A DNA stretch of 64,000 nt from Shewanella woodyi ATCC 51908 (GTDB taxonomy: Bacteria > Pseudomonadota > Gammaproteobacteria > Enterobacterales > Shewanellaceae), in contig NC_010506.1 of NCBI RefSeq assembly GCF_000019525.1, forward strand, positions 2,542,001-2,606,000. Reading direction: 5' to 3'. Positions 45,163 through 53,584 of the stretch are shown here, piece after piece (position 1 is the stretch's first letter; each line of letters starts with the position of its first letter). Under the pieces are notes generated by a model. That model had not been told where the DNA came from. It saw only the letters and a list, made by a program, of their open reading frames with translations, and made no database searches. Both the position numbers and the translations under genes were made by a program.

Positions 45163-46272
45163 TTGTTAGCGTTTCAATATATAGATGATGATGCAAGTTT
45201 AGCTAAGCTTGTTTCTCAGTACAGAGAGAGTCAGTTACTGGTATTGGACACTGAATTTGTTCGTACCCGCACTTTTTATGCTCGCCTTGGCTTAATACAA
45301 GCTTATGATGGTAAAACCCTGGCCTTGATTGACCCTGTGGCAGTCAGTGATCTTTCAGGTTTCTGGAGCTTGTTGACAGAGCCTAGCATCACTACGATTT
45401 TACACTCATGCAGTGAAGATTTAGAGGTCTTTGCTCGCAACGGTCAGTGTCAGCCAGTCAAGCTGTTCGATAGCCAGATTGCCGCAGCATTATGTGGTTT
45501 CGGCCATGGCTTGGGCTATGCAAAGCTGGTTGAGCAAACCTTGAACATCCCACTTGATAAAGGCGAATCTCGTACCGACTGGATGAAACGTCCCTTAAGT
45601 GAAGCGCAGCTGAACTATGCGGCTAACGATGTTTACTACCTTTATCAGCTCTATCCACAACTTGTAGAGAAGCTTGAGGAGCAAAATAGACTGGGTTGGG
45701 TATTCGAAGAGGGTGAGCGTATGACCCAAGGTCGTCTGTCTCCACCGGATCTTGAGCTGGCTTATTTAAGGGTTAAAAACGCATTTCAACTGAGTCCTAA
45801 ACAGTTAGCATATTTAAAAGTATTAGCAAAATGGCGCTTATCAAAAGCCCTGTCACGGGATCTTGCTGTAGGTTTTGTTGTTAAAGATCACGGCTTAATT
45901 GGCTTAGCGAAAAAGCAGCCTAAAAATAGCAGTGAACTCTATAAGATGATTGAGCTGACAGAGCAGGAGAAGCGTGTTCATGGCAAAGATCTTATTAGGT
46001 TATTAGCCACGGCGGATCTGGATAACCTGCCCGACGCTATCGATGTATTGGCATTGAAAACAGGCTATAAGAGTTCGTTTAAAACTATTAAGCAGTGTTT
46101 AAGTGAGCTCAGTGAACGCCATGAAGTACCTATTGAGCTCTTGGGTTCTAAGCGGCATATTCATGAGTATCTTGAGTGGTTGTGGGCAGGTAAGGTTGGA
46201 GATAAACCTCTGCTGTTATCTGGCTGGCGTGAAACCTTGGTTTCAGCACCGCTGTCGGCACTGTCTCTCTAA
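45163..46272 (+). CDS. rnd: Ribonuclease D
   Basis: RNase D (369 residues) trims tRNA 3' ends. The DEDD exonuclease motifs are seen as 'LLVLDTEFVRTRTF', 'ILHSCSEDLEVF' and 'LNYAANDVYYLYQLY', followed by an HRDC domain ('AYLKVLAKWRLSKALSRDL') and a C-terminal domain. Start is TTG at 45163, eight bases past GGGAGA; a rare start is usual for rnd in E. coli as well. Confidence 0.93.
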   Translation: MLAFQYIDDDASLAKLVSQYRESQLLVLDTEFVRTRTFYARLGLIQAYDGKTLALIDPVAVSDLSGFWSLLTEPSITTILHSCSEDLEVFARNGQCQPVKLFDSQIAAALCGFGHGLGYAKLVEQTLNIPLDKGESRTDWMKRPLSEAQLNYAANDVYYLYQLYPQLVEKLEEQNRLGWVFEEGERMTQGRLSPPDLELAYLRVKNAFQLSPKQLAYLKVLAKWRLSKALSRDLAVGFVVKDHGLIGLAKKQPKNSSELYKMIELTEQEKRVHGKDLIRLLATADLDNLPDAIDVLALKTGYKSSFKTIKQCLSELSERHEVPIELLGSKRHIHEYLEWLWAGKVGDKPLLLSGWRETLVSAPLSALSL

Positions 46273-46310
46273 TTTAGTCCAACTTGGGCCATATTATTAA
46301 GCAAACAACT

Positions 46311-46335
46311 AAACCCCGACTTCATGTCGGGGTTT
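46311..46335. terminator. Bidirectional terminator between rnd and minE
   Basis: AAACCCCGAC (46311-46320) pairs perfectly with GTCGGGGTTT (46326-46335) over a five-base loop, between convergent genes, with T-rich flank on the plus strand and AACT-containing flank on the other. Confidence 0.88.
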
Positions 46336-46349
46336 TGTATATCACACTC

Positions 46350-46610
46350 TTATGACTTTTCAGGAAGAGTGACGTTAAGCTCAAGTACCGAGAGTTTATT
46401 ATCATTTTTATCGAGTTGAACAGAAACCTGTTCAGGGTCGATATGCACATACTTTTTTATCACCTCAATGATCTCTTGCTTCATTTGAGGAAAGTAATCC
46501 GGTGCATCTCGCTCACCACGCTGATGGGCAACGATGATTTGCAAACGCTCTTTGGCTGTAACCGCTGTAGCCGGTTTTTTACTGCTTTTGAAATAATCAA
46601 GTAAAGACAT
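46350..46610 (-). CDS. minE: Cell division topological specificity factor MinE
   Basis: MinE (86 residues) drives MinD off the membrane and so sets the Min oscillation. The N terminus '[30 protein letters not shown]' holds the membrane-targeting and anti-MinCD region, and the C terminus '[22 protein letters not shown]' the dimerisation strand. It lies two bases after the minD stop. Confidence 0.95.
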   Translation of the reverse strand: MSLLDYFKSSKKPATAVTAKERLQIIVAHQRGERDAPDYFPQMKQEIIEVIKKYVHIDPEQVSVQLDKNDNKLSVLELNVTLPEKS

Positions 46611-46612
46611 AA

Positions 46613-47422
46613 TTAACTACCAAATATCCGTTTTAAGAAACCTTTCTTCTGCTCAGTGACAAAACGTAAAGGTAGCTCTTCTCCCAATAAGCGATCGACG
46701 CTATCGCTGTATGCTTTACCCGCATCACTCTCTTGATCCATGATAACAGGTACACCTGAATTAGAGGCTTTTAGGACAGCTTGAGACTCAGGAATAACCC
46801 CAATGAGTGGTATTGCTAAGATCTCTTCTACATCTTCAACACTTAACATCTCACCTGTGGTGACGCGTGCAGGGGAGTAGCGTGTTAATAATAGATACTC
46901 TTTAACTGGCTCTAATCCCTCTTCGGCGCGTTTAGATTTACTCTGTAACATACCAAGAATTCGGTCGGAGTCTCTGACTGAGCTCACCTCTGGGTTCGTG
47001 GTTACAACAGCGACATCTGCAAAGTATAGCGCCATCATAGCGCCTGTTTCGATGCCTGCAGGTGAATCACAAATGATAAACTCAAAATCTTTTGCTAAAT
47101 CATCCAGTACCTTGCCAACGCCCTCTTTGGTAAGTGCATCTTTATCACGGGTCTGTGAAGCTGGTAGAACAAATAGGTTTGGACAACGCTTATCTTTGAT
47201 CAATGCTTGATTCAAGTTTGCCTCGCCATTGATCACATTGACGAAGTCGTAGACGACTCTGCGCTCACACCCCATGATAAGGTCTAAGTTACGTAGTCCG
47301 ATATCAAAATCAACAACGACAGTTTTATGTCCCTTTAATGCCAAACCTGTAGCAATAGCCGCACTGGATGTGGTTTTACCCACGCCGCCTTTACCTGAGG
47401 TGACAACAATTATTTGTGTCAT
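46613..47422 (-). CDS. minD: Septum site-determining ATPase MinD
   Basis: MinD (269 residues) is a ParA/MinD ATPase with the deviant Walker A '[20 protein letters not shown]', '[16 protein letters not shown]' and '[15 protein letters not shown]'. The last residues '[11 protein letters not shown]' form the amphipathic membrane-targeting helix. It recruits MinC to the membrane away from midcell. It sits 26 bases after minC. Confidence 0.97.
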   Translation of the reverse strand: MTQIIVVTSGKGGVGKTTSSAAIATGLALKGHKTVVVDFDIGLRNLDLIMGCERRVVYDFVNVINGEANLNQALIKDKRCPNLFVLPASQTRDKDALTKEGVGKVLDDLAKDFEFIICDSPAGIETGAMMALYFADVAVVTTNPEVSSVRDSDRILGMLQSKSKRAEEGLEPVKEYLLLTRYSPARVTTGEMLSVEDVEEILAIPLIGVIPESQAVLKASNSGVPVIMDQESDAGKAYSDSVDRLLGEELPLRFVTEQKKGFLKRIFGS

Positions 47423-47448
47423 TTCTAATTCTTTCCTTTTTGCTGTCT

Positions 47449-48114
47449 TTAAAGTGGCAGCGCTTCGATGGTAAGAGATTCACCTTCGAGGCGAACACAG
47501 CCACTTTTCGTTGTACTATTATGTTGAATGTTTTCCGCTAGCCAGTATTGACCTGCAATGGAGACCAGTTCGGCCTCCAAGGAGCGAGCGATGATGATGG
47601 CGTGTTTGTCGCCAGATGCACCAGCCATCGCTTTGCCGCGTAAATTGCCATAAATATGTATGCTGCCATCGGCAATCACTTCAGCGCCATTACCCACAGT
47701 GCCAAAAATCACTAAATCGGCATTCTTGGCATAAATCTGCTGCCCAGAACGCACATTTTGTTTCACTATTTTACTGGTTTTAGGAAGCTGAGGCTGAGTA
47801 TTTGATTGCTTACCGGATTTGATGTTCGCAAGACCCAGTGCTTTTGCTTGGGTGGCTATCTCATCAATCGCTTCGGTGATCCCAACAATGACTAACTGCC
47901 TTGATATGAGCAGGTCTTTTAGTGCCGCTAAGTTATAGTCGGGGGCCTTGATGCGACTTAAATTAACCACAAGTGGCGCACCGAGAAAAAATTGCGGAGC
48001 AATAGCTAATTTGCCGTCTAACTCAATTGTCACTTTTTCCAGATCAAGCTGGTTAATGTGGAGTACAGAGAGTGTAAATGATGAGCCTTTTAACTCTAGG
48101 CTGGGTGTCTGCAT
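47449..48114 (-). CDS. minC: Septum formation inhibitor MinC
   Basis: MinC (221 residues) blocks FtsZ assembly. The N-terminal domain (about 1-105) is followed by a linker and the C-terminal beta-helix (about 118-221) with '[48 protein letters not shown]', the MinD-binding signature. It is the first gene of minCDE and diverges from ycgL. Confidence 0.95.
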   Translation of the reverse strand: MQTPSLELKGSSFTLSVLHINQLDLEKVTIELDGKLAIAPQFFLGAPLVVNLSRIKAPDYNLAALKDLLISRQLVIVGITEAIDEIATQAKALGLANIKSGKQSNTQPQLPKTSKIVKQNVRSGQQIYAKNADLVIFGTVGNGAEVIADGSIHIYGNLRGKAMAGASGDKHAIIIARSLEAELVSIAGQYWLAENIQHNSTTKSGCVRLEGESLTIEALPL

Positions 48115-48236
48115 TGTGACCTTAGCTCTTTATAAAATAATCAGACTTGGCGCTGATTTGCATTATATTAATAGCTGTCCATGTTATAGTGTGACTCAGT
48201 CAGTGGCAAGTTGAATAGTAGGAAAGTAGACAGTAT

Positions 48237-48518
48237 ATGATCTGTGCGGTATATAAGAGTCGGCGTAAAGCCGATAGTTATCTTTTCGTTGAAAAACGTA
48301 ATGAATTTGAACGTGTCCCCGAAGCACTGCTCGAGATGTTTGGCCCTCCAGAACTTGTGATGATGCTACCTTTAATGAAGCGTGATCATTTAGGCTTTGC
48401 TGATATTGAAAAAGTGAAGAGTGAATTGGCCGATAAAGGCTTTTATCTTCAATTACCTCCGCCTGTGGTTAACCTGCTTGAAGAGCATAAGCGTGAAATA
48501 GGCTACAGTAGAGATTAA
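48237..48518 (+). CDS. ycgL: YcgL-domain protein
   Basis: The 93-residue protein begins 'MICAVYKSRRKADSYLFVEKRNEFERVPEALLEMFG', the signature of the YcgL family (DUF709), a small alpha/beta protein of unsettled function found beside minCDE in many gammaproteobacteria. It diverges from minC and is followed after 35 bases by the transglycosylase gene. E. coli also has ycgL and ycgN near min. Confidence 0.9.
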   Translation: MICAVYKSRRKADSYLFVEKRNEFERVPEALLEMFGPPELVMMLPLMKRDHLGFADIEKVKSELADKGFYLQLPPPVVNLLEEHKREIGYSRD

Positions 48519-48553
48519 TTGAGATTAACGATTAGCTTAATTAGGGATACAAA

Positions 48554-49543
48554 ATGACAGGGATAAATCTCGGAGCCATTAGTGCTACTTTTGTGATCGC
48601 AATAGGGTTACAGCATAACGTTTTTGCCCAAGACGTTAAACCCACATCCAGTTTTCAGCAATTCCTTTCTAACCTTAAGCAGGAAGCAAGAGAGAAGGGG
48701 ATAGCTGAGCAGACGTTAGAATCGAGTTTTTCCAATATCAAGTTGTTTAGAGCTGCGCAAGACAGCAGTAAAACAGCTGAAAAGTCGATGACCACCTTAG
48801 AGACCTATATTCCTGAGCGCGTTCCTGAGTGGAAAGTGGATAAGGCCAGAGCTCAGTTCCTTCAATACAAGACAGAGCTTAAGGCTATTGGCGATAAGTA
48901 CGGTGTTCAGCCCAGATTTCTCGTTGCGCTTTGGGCACTGGAGTCTGATTTTGGTGAAGCGATAAGTCAGTACCCACTGCTGTCAGTTACCGCCTCAAAA
49001 GCTTTTGATAAACCAGAACGTGTCGACTACCAAGAGGAGGTTTTTGCGACTTTGCAGATCCTTGAGCAGGAGTCCTTGCAAGTTAGTGAACTTAAAAGCT
49101 CATCTAAAGGGTTAGTGGGTCAGCCTCTATTTTTGCCCAGTCAATACCTTCTTTATGCACAAGATGGGGATGGCGACGGAAAGATTGATCTATGGGGCAA
49201 TCCTCAAGATATCTTTGCATCTCTTGCTAATTATTTAAAGCAAGTTGGTTGGAAAGGTGAGCAGACTTGGGGACGACAGGTATTGTTACCAGAGAACTTT
49301 GATGTCAACGACTCATCTAATGGGATCTCCAAAACGTTTTCTCAATGGGGGGAACTAGGGATAAGCCGCTATAACGGTAAGGCGCTTCCAAATCGAGATG
49401 ATATGTTGGTTTCACTCATTATGCCTGACGGTGCAAAGGGGCGAGCCTATCTGGTTTACGATAACTATCGTACTTTAATCAAACGAATGGACTCCGACTA
49501 TCAAGCTTTGTCGGTGACCTATCTTTCAGAGCGCATTAGATAG
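48554..49543 (+). CDS. Lytic murein transglycosylase, MltB family
   Basis: The 329-residue protein has a signal peptide ending near 'NVFAQ' and no lipobox Cys, so it is periplasmic rather than lipidated like E. coli MltB. 'VQPRFLVALWALESDFGEAISQYPLLSVTASKAFD' contains the catalytic Glu of the family, and 'GKIDLWGNPQDIFASLANYLKQVGW' its second conserved block. It cleaves peptidoglycan between MurNAc and GlcNAc. A peptidoglycan-binding domain is missing at the C terminus. Confidence 0.9.
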   Translation: MTGINLGAISATFVIAIGLQHNVFAQDVKPTSSFQQFLSNLKQEAREKGIAEQTLESSFSNIKLFRAAQDSSKTAEKSMTTLETYIPERVPEWKVDKARAQFLQYKTELKAIGDKYGVQPRFLVALWALESDFGEAISQYPLLSVTASKAFDKPERVDYQEEVFATLQILEQESLQVSELKSSSKGLVGQPLFLPSQYLLYAQDGDGDGKIDLWGNPQDIFASLANYLKQVGWKGEQTWGRQVLLPENFDVNDSSNGISKTFSQWGELGISRYNGKALPNRDDMLVSLIMPDGAKGRAYLVYDNYRTLIKRMDSDYQALSVTYLSERIR

Positions 49544-49618
49544 CTCAACAGCAGTCACAAGTGTGGTTACCTGGGTGATAATATCAGGTTTCATTATCGC
49601 TGATGACTAGTGTAAAAT

Positions 49619-49641
49619 AGCCCGTGAGAACGGGCTTTTTT
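49619..49641 (+). terminator. Terminator after the transglycosylase gene
   Basis: AGCCCGT (49619-49625) pairs with ACGGGCT (49630-49636) over GAGA and is followed by six Ts. It lies 76 bases past the stop and 20 bases before ycgN. Confidence 0.88.
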
Positions 49642-49655
49642 GTAGATTAAAAATC

Positions 49656-50096
49656 ATGTCATTTTGGAAAGAAAAATCCTTAGCGCAGCTTGATACCCAA
49701 GAGTGGGAATCATTGTGTGATGGGTGCGGTAAGTGCTGTTTAAATAAGTTAATCGATGATGAAACCGAAGAGCTCTATTACACCAATGCAGCCTGTAAAC
49801 TATTAGATCATCAAGATGGTCACTGCGTTCATTATCAGGAACGCTTCACCTTTGTGCCATCTTGCACTCAAGTGACGGTTGATAACGTTGCCCAGTTGAC
49901 TTGGCTTCCCGATAGTTGTGCATATAGGCGCTTGTATCTTGGGCGAGAGTTACCCTCTTGGCACCCTTTGATCACAGGCTCGAAAGCAGCGATGCACGAG
50001 GCTGGTATGTCGACACAAAATAAAGTGAAGTGTGAGACAAAGGTGAGATATATCGAAGACCATATCGTGTTGTGGCCGATGAGAGATCTGGACTAA
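49656..50096 (+). CDS. ycgN: YcgN-family cysteine-cluster protein
   Basis: The 146-residue protein belongs to the UPF0260/YcgN group of Fe/Zn cysteine-cluster proteins. '[13 protein letters not shown]' at residues 21-33 and later Cys residues ('AACKLLDH', 'GHCVHY', 'SCTQV', 'SCAYRRL') form the conserved pattern CxxCxxCC. Function is not established. Its place near ycgL and min matches E. coli. Confidence 0.9.
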   Translation: MSFWKEKSLAQLDTQEWESLCDGCGKCCLNKLIDDETEELYYTNAACKLLDHQDGHCVHYQERFTFVPSCTQVTVDNVAQLTWLPDSCAYRRLYLGRELPSWHPLITGSKAAMHEAGMSTQNKVKCETKVRYIEDHIVLWPMRDLD

Positions 50097-50133
50097 TACA
50101 GACATTGTGAATAGTCCAGATAGATTTTGAGTG

Positions 50134-51303
50134 CTATTTTGCCGCTTTTGTTTTACTGGCTAAGCGCTTTTCTTGTGTTATCACCTTACTCCAAAACTCT
50201 GAGCCTAGCTCTGCAATAACTCGGGATTCACCGTTTAGTAACATGGCCATACCTATTTTCAGACGTGGGGAGTAAGCAATTTCTGCTACATAGCCTGCTA
50301 CCCATCCCGCGTGGTACACCAGCTCTTCGCCTTCAAAATCGTAGACTCTCCACCCTTTACCGTAATGGGCATCATTGAGATGAGTTCGCCATTCACGACG
50401 TCTAAGCTCCTTACGTGTGCGCACTCCTGGCTCCTTAATATCTTCGAGTAGCTGCGGGCTTAGTACCTTAGGGTTATTCCCTAAATTGGCAATCAACCAT
50501 TTAGAGATATCTGTGATGCTGGCATTGACGCCAGCTGCCGGCTCTACTTGATAGTAGTTAGGTTTTACCTTGACCTTTTTAAAGCCCGAACGGGTTTTTA
50601 TATGGGGACTTGCGCGATTATTGCTTGCTAGAAAGGCGTCCATACCAATGGAAGCTGTGCTCATTTTAAGGGGGGAGAAGATCCGCTTTTCGACTAAGTT
50701 TGCATAGCTGCTGCCGGTTTGCTGCTCAATCACAGGTTGGATAAATGAGAAGGCGATATTTTGATAGCTGTAGCAGACACCGGGGGAGCACATGGGAGTA
50801 AGCTTAGAAAACTGAGGGATTATTTTCTTTAGTTTACCGTTGGCATTGAGAATATTGTCGTAGCTGTTAGGCATTAACCCTGTGCTTTGTCCAATCACAT
50901 GACCCAAATTGATCTCTTTTGTTGCTGAGGAGTCTGCAAGTTTAAATTCAGGCATATAGTGGATAAGTGAATCCTCCCAACTGAATTTTTTCTCATGAAC
51001 CAGCATGGTTGCTAAGGTGCCTGCAAATGTTTTCGACACCGATGCTAATCTGAATACCGTGTTGCTGTTTATATTGAGTGAGCCGCCTTTTTTACGTTTT
51101 CCGTATGAGCTCATTTTTAAGATTTTATCATCTTCAATGATGACAAAAGCGCCGCCTGGCACGCCATTTTTCTTTAGTTGTTTATGAAACTCTTGTTTAA
51201 AGTTATCGCTTAGCGCTTGGTAATCAGATTTTGCTATTGCTTGAGTTGAAAGCAATAAACAGGCAAGCCCGAAAGGGAAAAGTTGTCGCGACTTAAAAAG
51301 CAT
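50134..51303 (-). CDS. Serine hydrolase of the beta-lactamase/class C family
   Basis: The 389-residue protein has a signal peptide ('LACLLLSTQAIAKS') and the penicillin-recognising active site: 'RLASVSKTFAGT' (S-x-x-K), 'CYSYQNIAFSF' (Y-x-N), and 'YHAGWVAGY' (H-x-G in the third box). It could be an esterase, a D-Ala carboxypeptidase-like enzyme or a peptidase; sequence alone does not say, and nothing suggests a resistance role. It is monocistronic. Confidence 0.85.
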   Translation of the reverse strand: MLFKSRQLFPFGLACLLLSTQAIAKSDYQALSDNFKQEFHKQLKKNGVPGGAFVIIEDDKILKMSSYGKRKKGGSLNINSNTVFRLASVSKTFAGTLATMLVHEKKFSWEDSLIHYMPEFKLADSSATKEINLGHVIGQSTGLMPNSYDNILNANGKLKKIIPQFSKLTPMCSPGVCYSYQNIAFSFIQPVIEQQTGSSYANLVEKRIFSPLKMSTASIGMDAFLASNNRASPHIKTRSGFKKVKVKPNYYQVEPAAGVNASITDISKWLIANLGNNPKVLSPQLLEDIKEPGVRTRKELRRREWRTHLNDAHYGKGWRVYDFEGEELVYHAGWVAGYVAEIAYSPRLKIGMAMLLNGESRVIAELGSEFWSKVITQEKRLASKTKAAK

Positions 51304-51379
51304 AAAAATTATAGCTCCAAATGAACATCAAAAATGTGCAGCTTAAGAGGGCTTGTAAGTACAAGCGCTGCAACTGTTA

Positions 51380-51425
51380 TCAAGCCACTTCAAAATGCAG
51401 GGCTGAATATATCGTGAAGTGGCTT
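51380..51425. repeat. Short hairpin derivative of repeat family 1
   Basis: AAGCCACTTCA (51382-51392) pairs perfectly with TGAAGTGGCTT (51415-51425). The left part with AAAATGCAGGGCTGAATAT aligns with the left end of the element at 40778 at roughly three of four positions. It appears to be a deleted copy keeping one end. Confidence 0.55.
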
Positions 51426-51578
51426 AACCCAGTAAGCTAGGCTAACAAATAAATGTGAATAAAACAGTAGATGCGCGGTGATTTAATCGCCTTACAGTCT
51501 CTTTTTTGTTAAAAAACTTGTCACAATTCTCACCTCTGGGTAATCTGGTTTCATCTTGTATTCAATCACTTGAGAAAT

Positions 51579-52247
51579 ATGAAACTGGCATTACTCAGCT
51601 CTCCTACCTCTTCAAATGGTATCGATGCGATAAAGCAGATATTAGCTGTTCAGAAAAAGAAGGTATGTAAGCTTGCTTATATCGCCTCTGGTCCTGAGCC
51701 CGATAGAAGGTATTTTAGTCAGACCCAAACGCTTTATGAGGAGTTAGGCGCTCAGATGCCACTTTTTGTCGAGCTTGAGTCGGAGTTTGATGACGATATT
51801 TTGCCAGAGCTATTTGGTTGCGACGTTATCCACCTCGCAGGTGGGGATACCTTCCGGTTTTTAAAAGGGTTAAAGCGAAGAGGGCTGCTGCCTAAATTAA
51901 GGCAGTATGTCGAAGCGGGTGGGGCGTTAGTTGGTGTGAGCGCTGGTGCTATGATCATGACACCATCAATTGAGAGTGCTTTTTTGTGTGGTGATAGTAA
52001 TGATGTTGAGCTCAAGGATTTATCGGCTTTAGAGTTAGTGCCATTTCACTTTATGCCGCATCTGCCTAGCGAATTATCAACTCCAGTGGATTTTATTGCA
52101 GAGCTGCAGCGCAAAGATGTTGAGTTTGATGAGGCGTTGTTTGAGTCTCTCTATCTGTGTCAGGATAATAGTGCACTGGTTCTTATCGATGGAGAGCTAG
52201 AGGAGCTGGGTTCACCGCTTCTTTGGACAAGCTGTGTTGAGTGCTAA
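51579..52247 (+). CDS. Peptidase S51 (dipeptidase E)-like protein
   Basis: The 222-residue protein has the S51 / class I amidotransferase-like fold with Ser as nucleophile in 'GALVGVSAGAMIM' and 'VIHLAGGDTFRFLKGLKRRGL' before it. 'LVPFHFMPHL' is the expected position of the active-site His. Relatives are alpha-aspartyl dipeptidase PepE and cyanophycinase. The ATG at 51579 is favoured over a TTG at 51570. Its exact substrate is uncertain. Confidence 0.75.
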   Translation: MKLALLSSPTSSNGIDAIKQILAVQKKKVCKLAYIASGPEPDRRYFSQTQTLYEELGAQMPLFVELESEFDDDILPELFGCDVIHLAGGDTFRFLKGLKRRGLLPKLRQYVEAGGALVGVSAGAMIMTPSIESAFLCGDSNDVELKDLSALELVPFHFMPHLPSELSTPVDFIAELQRKDVEFDEALFESLYLCQDNSALVLIDGELEELGSPLLWTSCVEC

Positions 52248-52263
52248 TTTGTAGGAATCGCGG

Positions 52264-52299
52264 ATTAAACCTAGGGAGTTAAAATCCCCTAGGTTTAAT
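52264..52299. terminator. Bidirectional terminator between pepE-like gene and metC
   Basis: ATTAAACCTAGGG (52264-52276) pairs perfectly with CCCTAGGTTTAAT (52287-52299) around a ten-base loop between convergent genes. Confidence 0.85.
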
Positions 52300-52309
52300 C
52301 CTGAGTTAT

Positions 52310-53485
52310 TTATTTCAATGCTTGGTTAAATCGCTCGAAACCCGCTTCGAGATCGGCAATCAGATCATCAGGATCTTCAAGACCAACATGAAGACGGATA
52401 AGCGGTTTGCTGCTGTCCCAATGGGTTGCGGTGCGAAGCCTGTCGATACCAAATACGCCCAAAATTAGGCTCTCAAATCCTCCCCAAGAGAATCCCATCT
52501 TAAAATGAGCCATATTCTCAACCAGTGCGGTGACTGAATTTAGAGAACCCTCTTTTAATACAAAAGAGAACAGACCGTTGGAGCCGCTAAAATCACGCTC
52601 AAAAAACTCATGTCCTGGGCAAGTGTCGAAAGCTGGATGCCTTATGTGGTCAACCTCTGGGCGAGATTGTAACCAATTTGCCACTTTAAGCGCATTACGC
52701 TCATGTTGCTGCATACGCACGCCTAATGTTCTCAGACCTCGACTGGCAAGGTAGACATCATCAGGTGAGGTGCATTGTCCCATTAAATAGCTATTTTCTC
52801 TTAGTTGATCCCAATGGGCCTCGTTAGAGGTTGCTGTACCCATCATTACATCTGAGTGGCCAACAATGTATTTAGTGGCTGCTTGAATAGAGATATCCAC
52901 TCCCATCTCGAATGGACGAGAGTTGATAGGAGATGCCCAAGTGTTGTCTAACATCACTGTTAATCCATGTTGGTGCGCGACCTTTGCTAAGGTGGGGACA
53001 TCTTGGATCTCCATGGTGATGGAGCCGGGGGATTCGAGAAATAGCACCTTAGTGTTGGGCTTAATCAGGGCTTCGATTCCTGCACCTATCATAGGATCAT
53101 AATAGGTGGTTTCTATGCCAAAACCTGCCAGCAGTTTATTACAGAGATCCCGCGTCGGTTCATAAGCGCTGTCGACCATCAGAAGGTGATCGCCAGCCTT
53201 TAGAAATGAGAGCAGGGCACCGCTAATCGCCGCAGAACCAGATGGATAGAGGGCAGTGCCTACTCCGCCTTCAAGCTCTGCAATAGCTGCTTGAAAAGCA
53301 AAATGAGTTGGGCCGCCACGTCTGCCGTAAAACATCTCTCCTTTGGCTCTATTTTTAGTCGCAAAACGCATCTCCTCCATGGTATCGAATACCATGGTTG
53401 ATGCTCTAAAAACAGGCGGGTTTATCACCCCTTTAGTCCATTTTTTATCACGTCCGACACTGACTATCTGGGTATCTTTTTTCAT
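52310..53485 (-). CDS. metC: Cystathionine beta-lyase
   Basis: The 391-residue PLP enzyme of the Cys/Met metabolism family has 'LYPSGSAAISGALLSFL' (PLP phosphate site), 'MLDNTWASPINSRPFEMGVDISIQAATKYIVGHSDVMMG' with the Schiff-base Lys, and 'GFSWGGFESLI'. These fit the beta-lyase subgroup, which cleaves cystathionine to homocysteine. The Met at 53485 ('MKKDTQIVSVG') agrees with family length; the frame extends to 53536 without support. It follows the sortase-kinase gene's end by about 100 bases on the same strand. Confidence 0.88.
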   Translation of the reverse strand: MKKDTQIVSVGRDKKWTKGVINPPVFRASTMVFDTMEEMRFATKNRAKGEMFYGRRGGPTHFAFQAAIAELEGGVGTALYPSGSAAISGALLSFLKAGDHLLMVDSAYEPTRDLCNKLLAGFGIETTYYDPMIGAGIEALIKPNTKVLFLESPGSITMEIQDVPTLAKVAHQHGLTVMLDNTWASPINSRPFEMGVDISIQAATKYIVGHSDVMMGTATSNEAHWDQLRENSYLMGQCTSPDDVYLASRGLRTLGVRMQQHERNALKVANWLQSRPEVDHIRHPAFDTCPGHEFFERDFSGSNGLFSFVLKEGSLNSVTALVENMAHFKMGFSWGGFESLILGVFGIDRLRTATHWDSSKPLIRLHVGLEDPDDLIADLEAGFERFNQALK

Positions 53486-53584
53486 AGGGCAGCTCTTTTT
53501 TACAACTAAAGAATGTGGTTTTAGCCATCTTAACATCTAAACGGCTAAATGAAAGTGAAGATTTATAGGTAACAGGTTTACCCA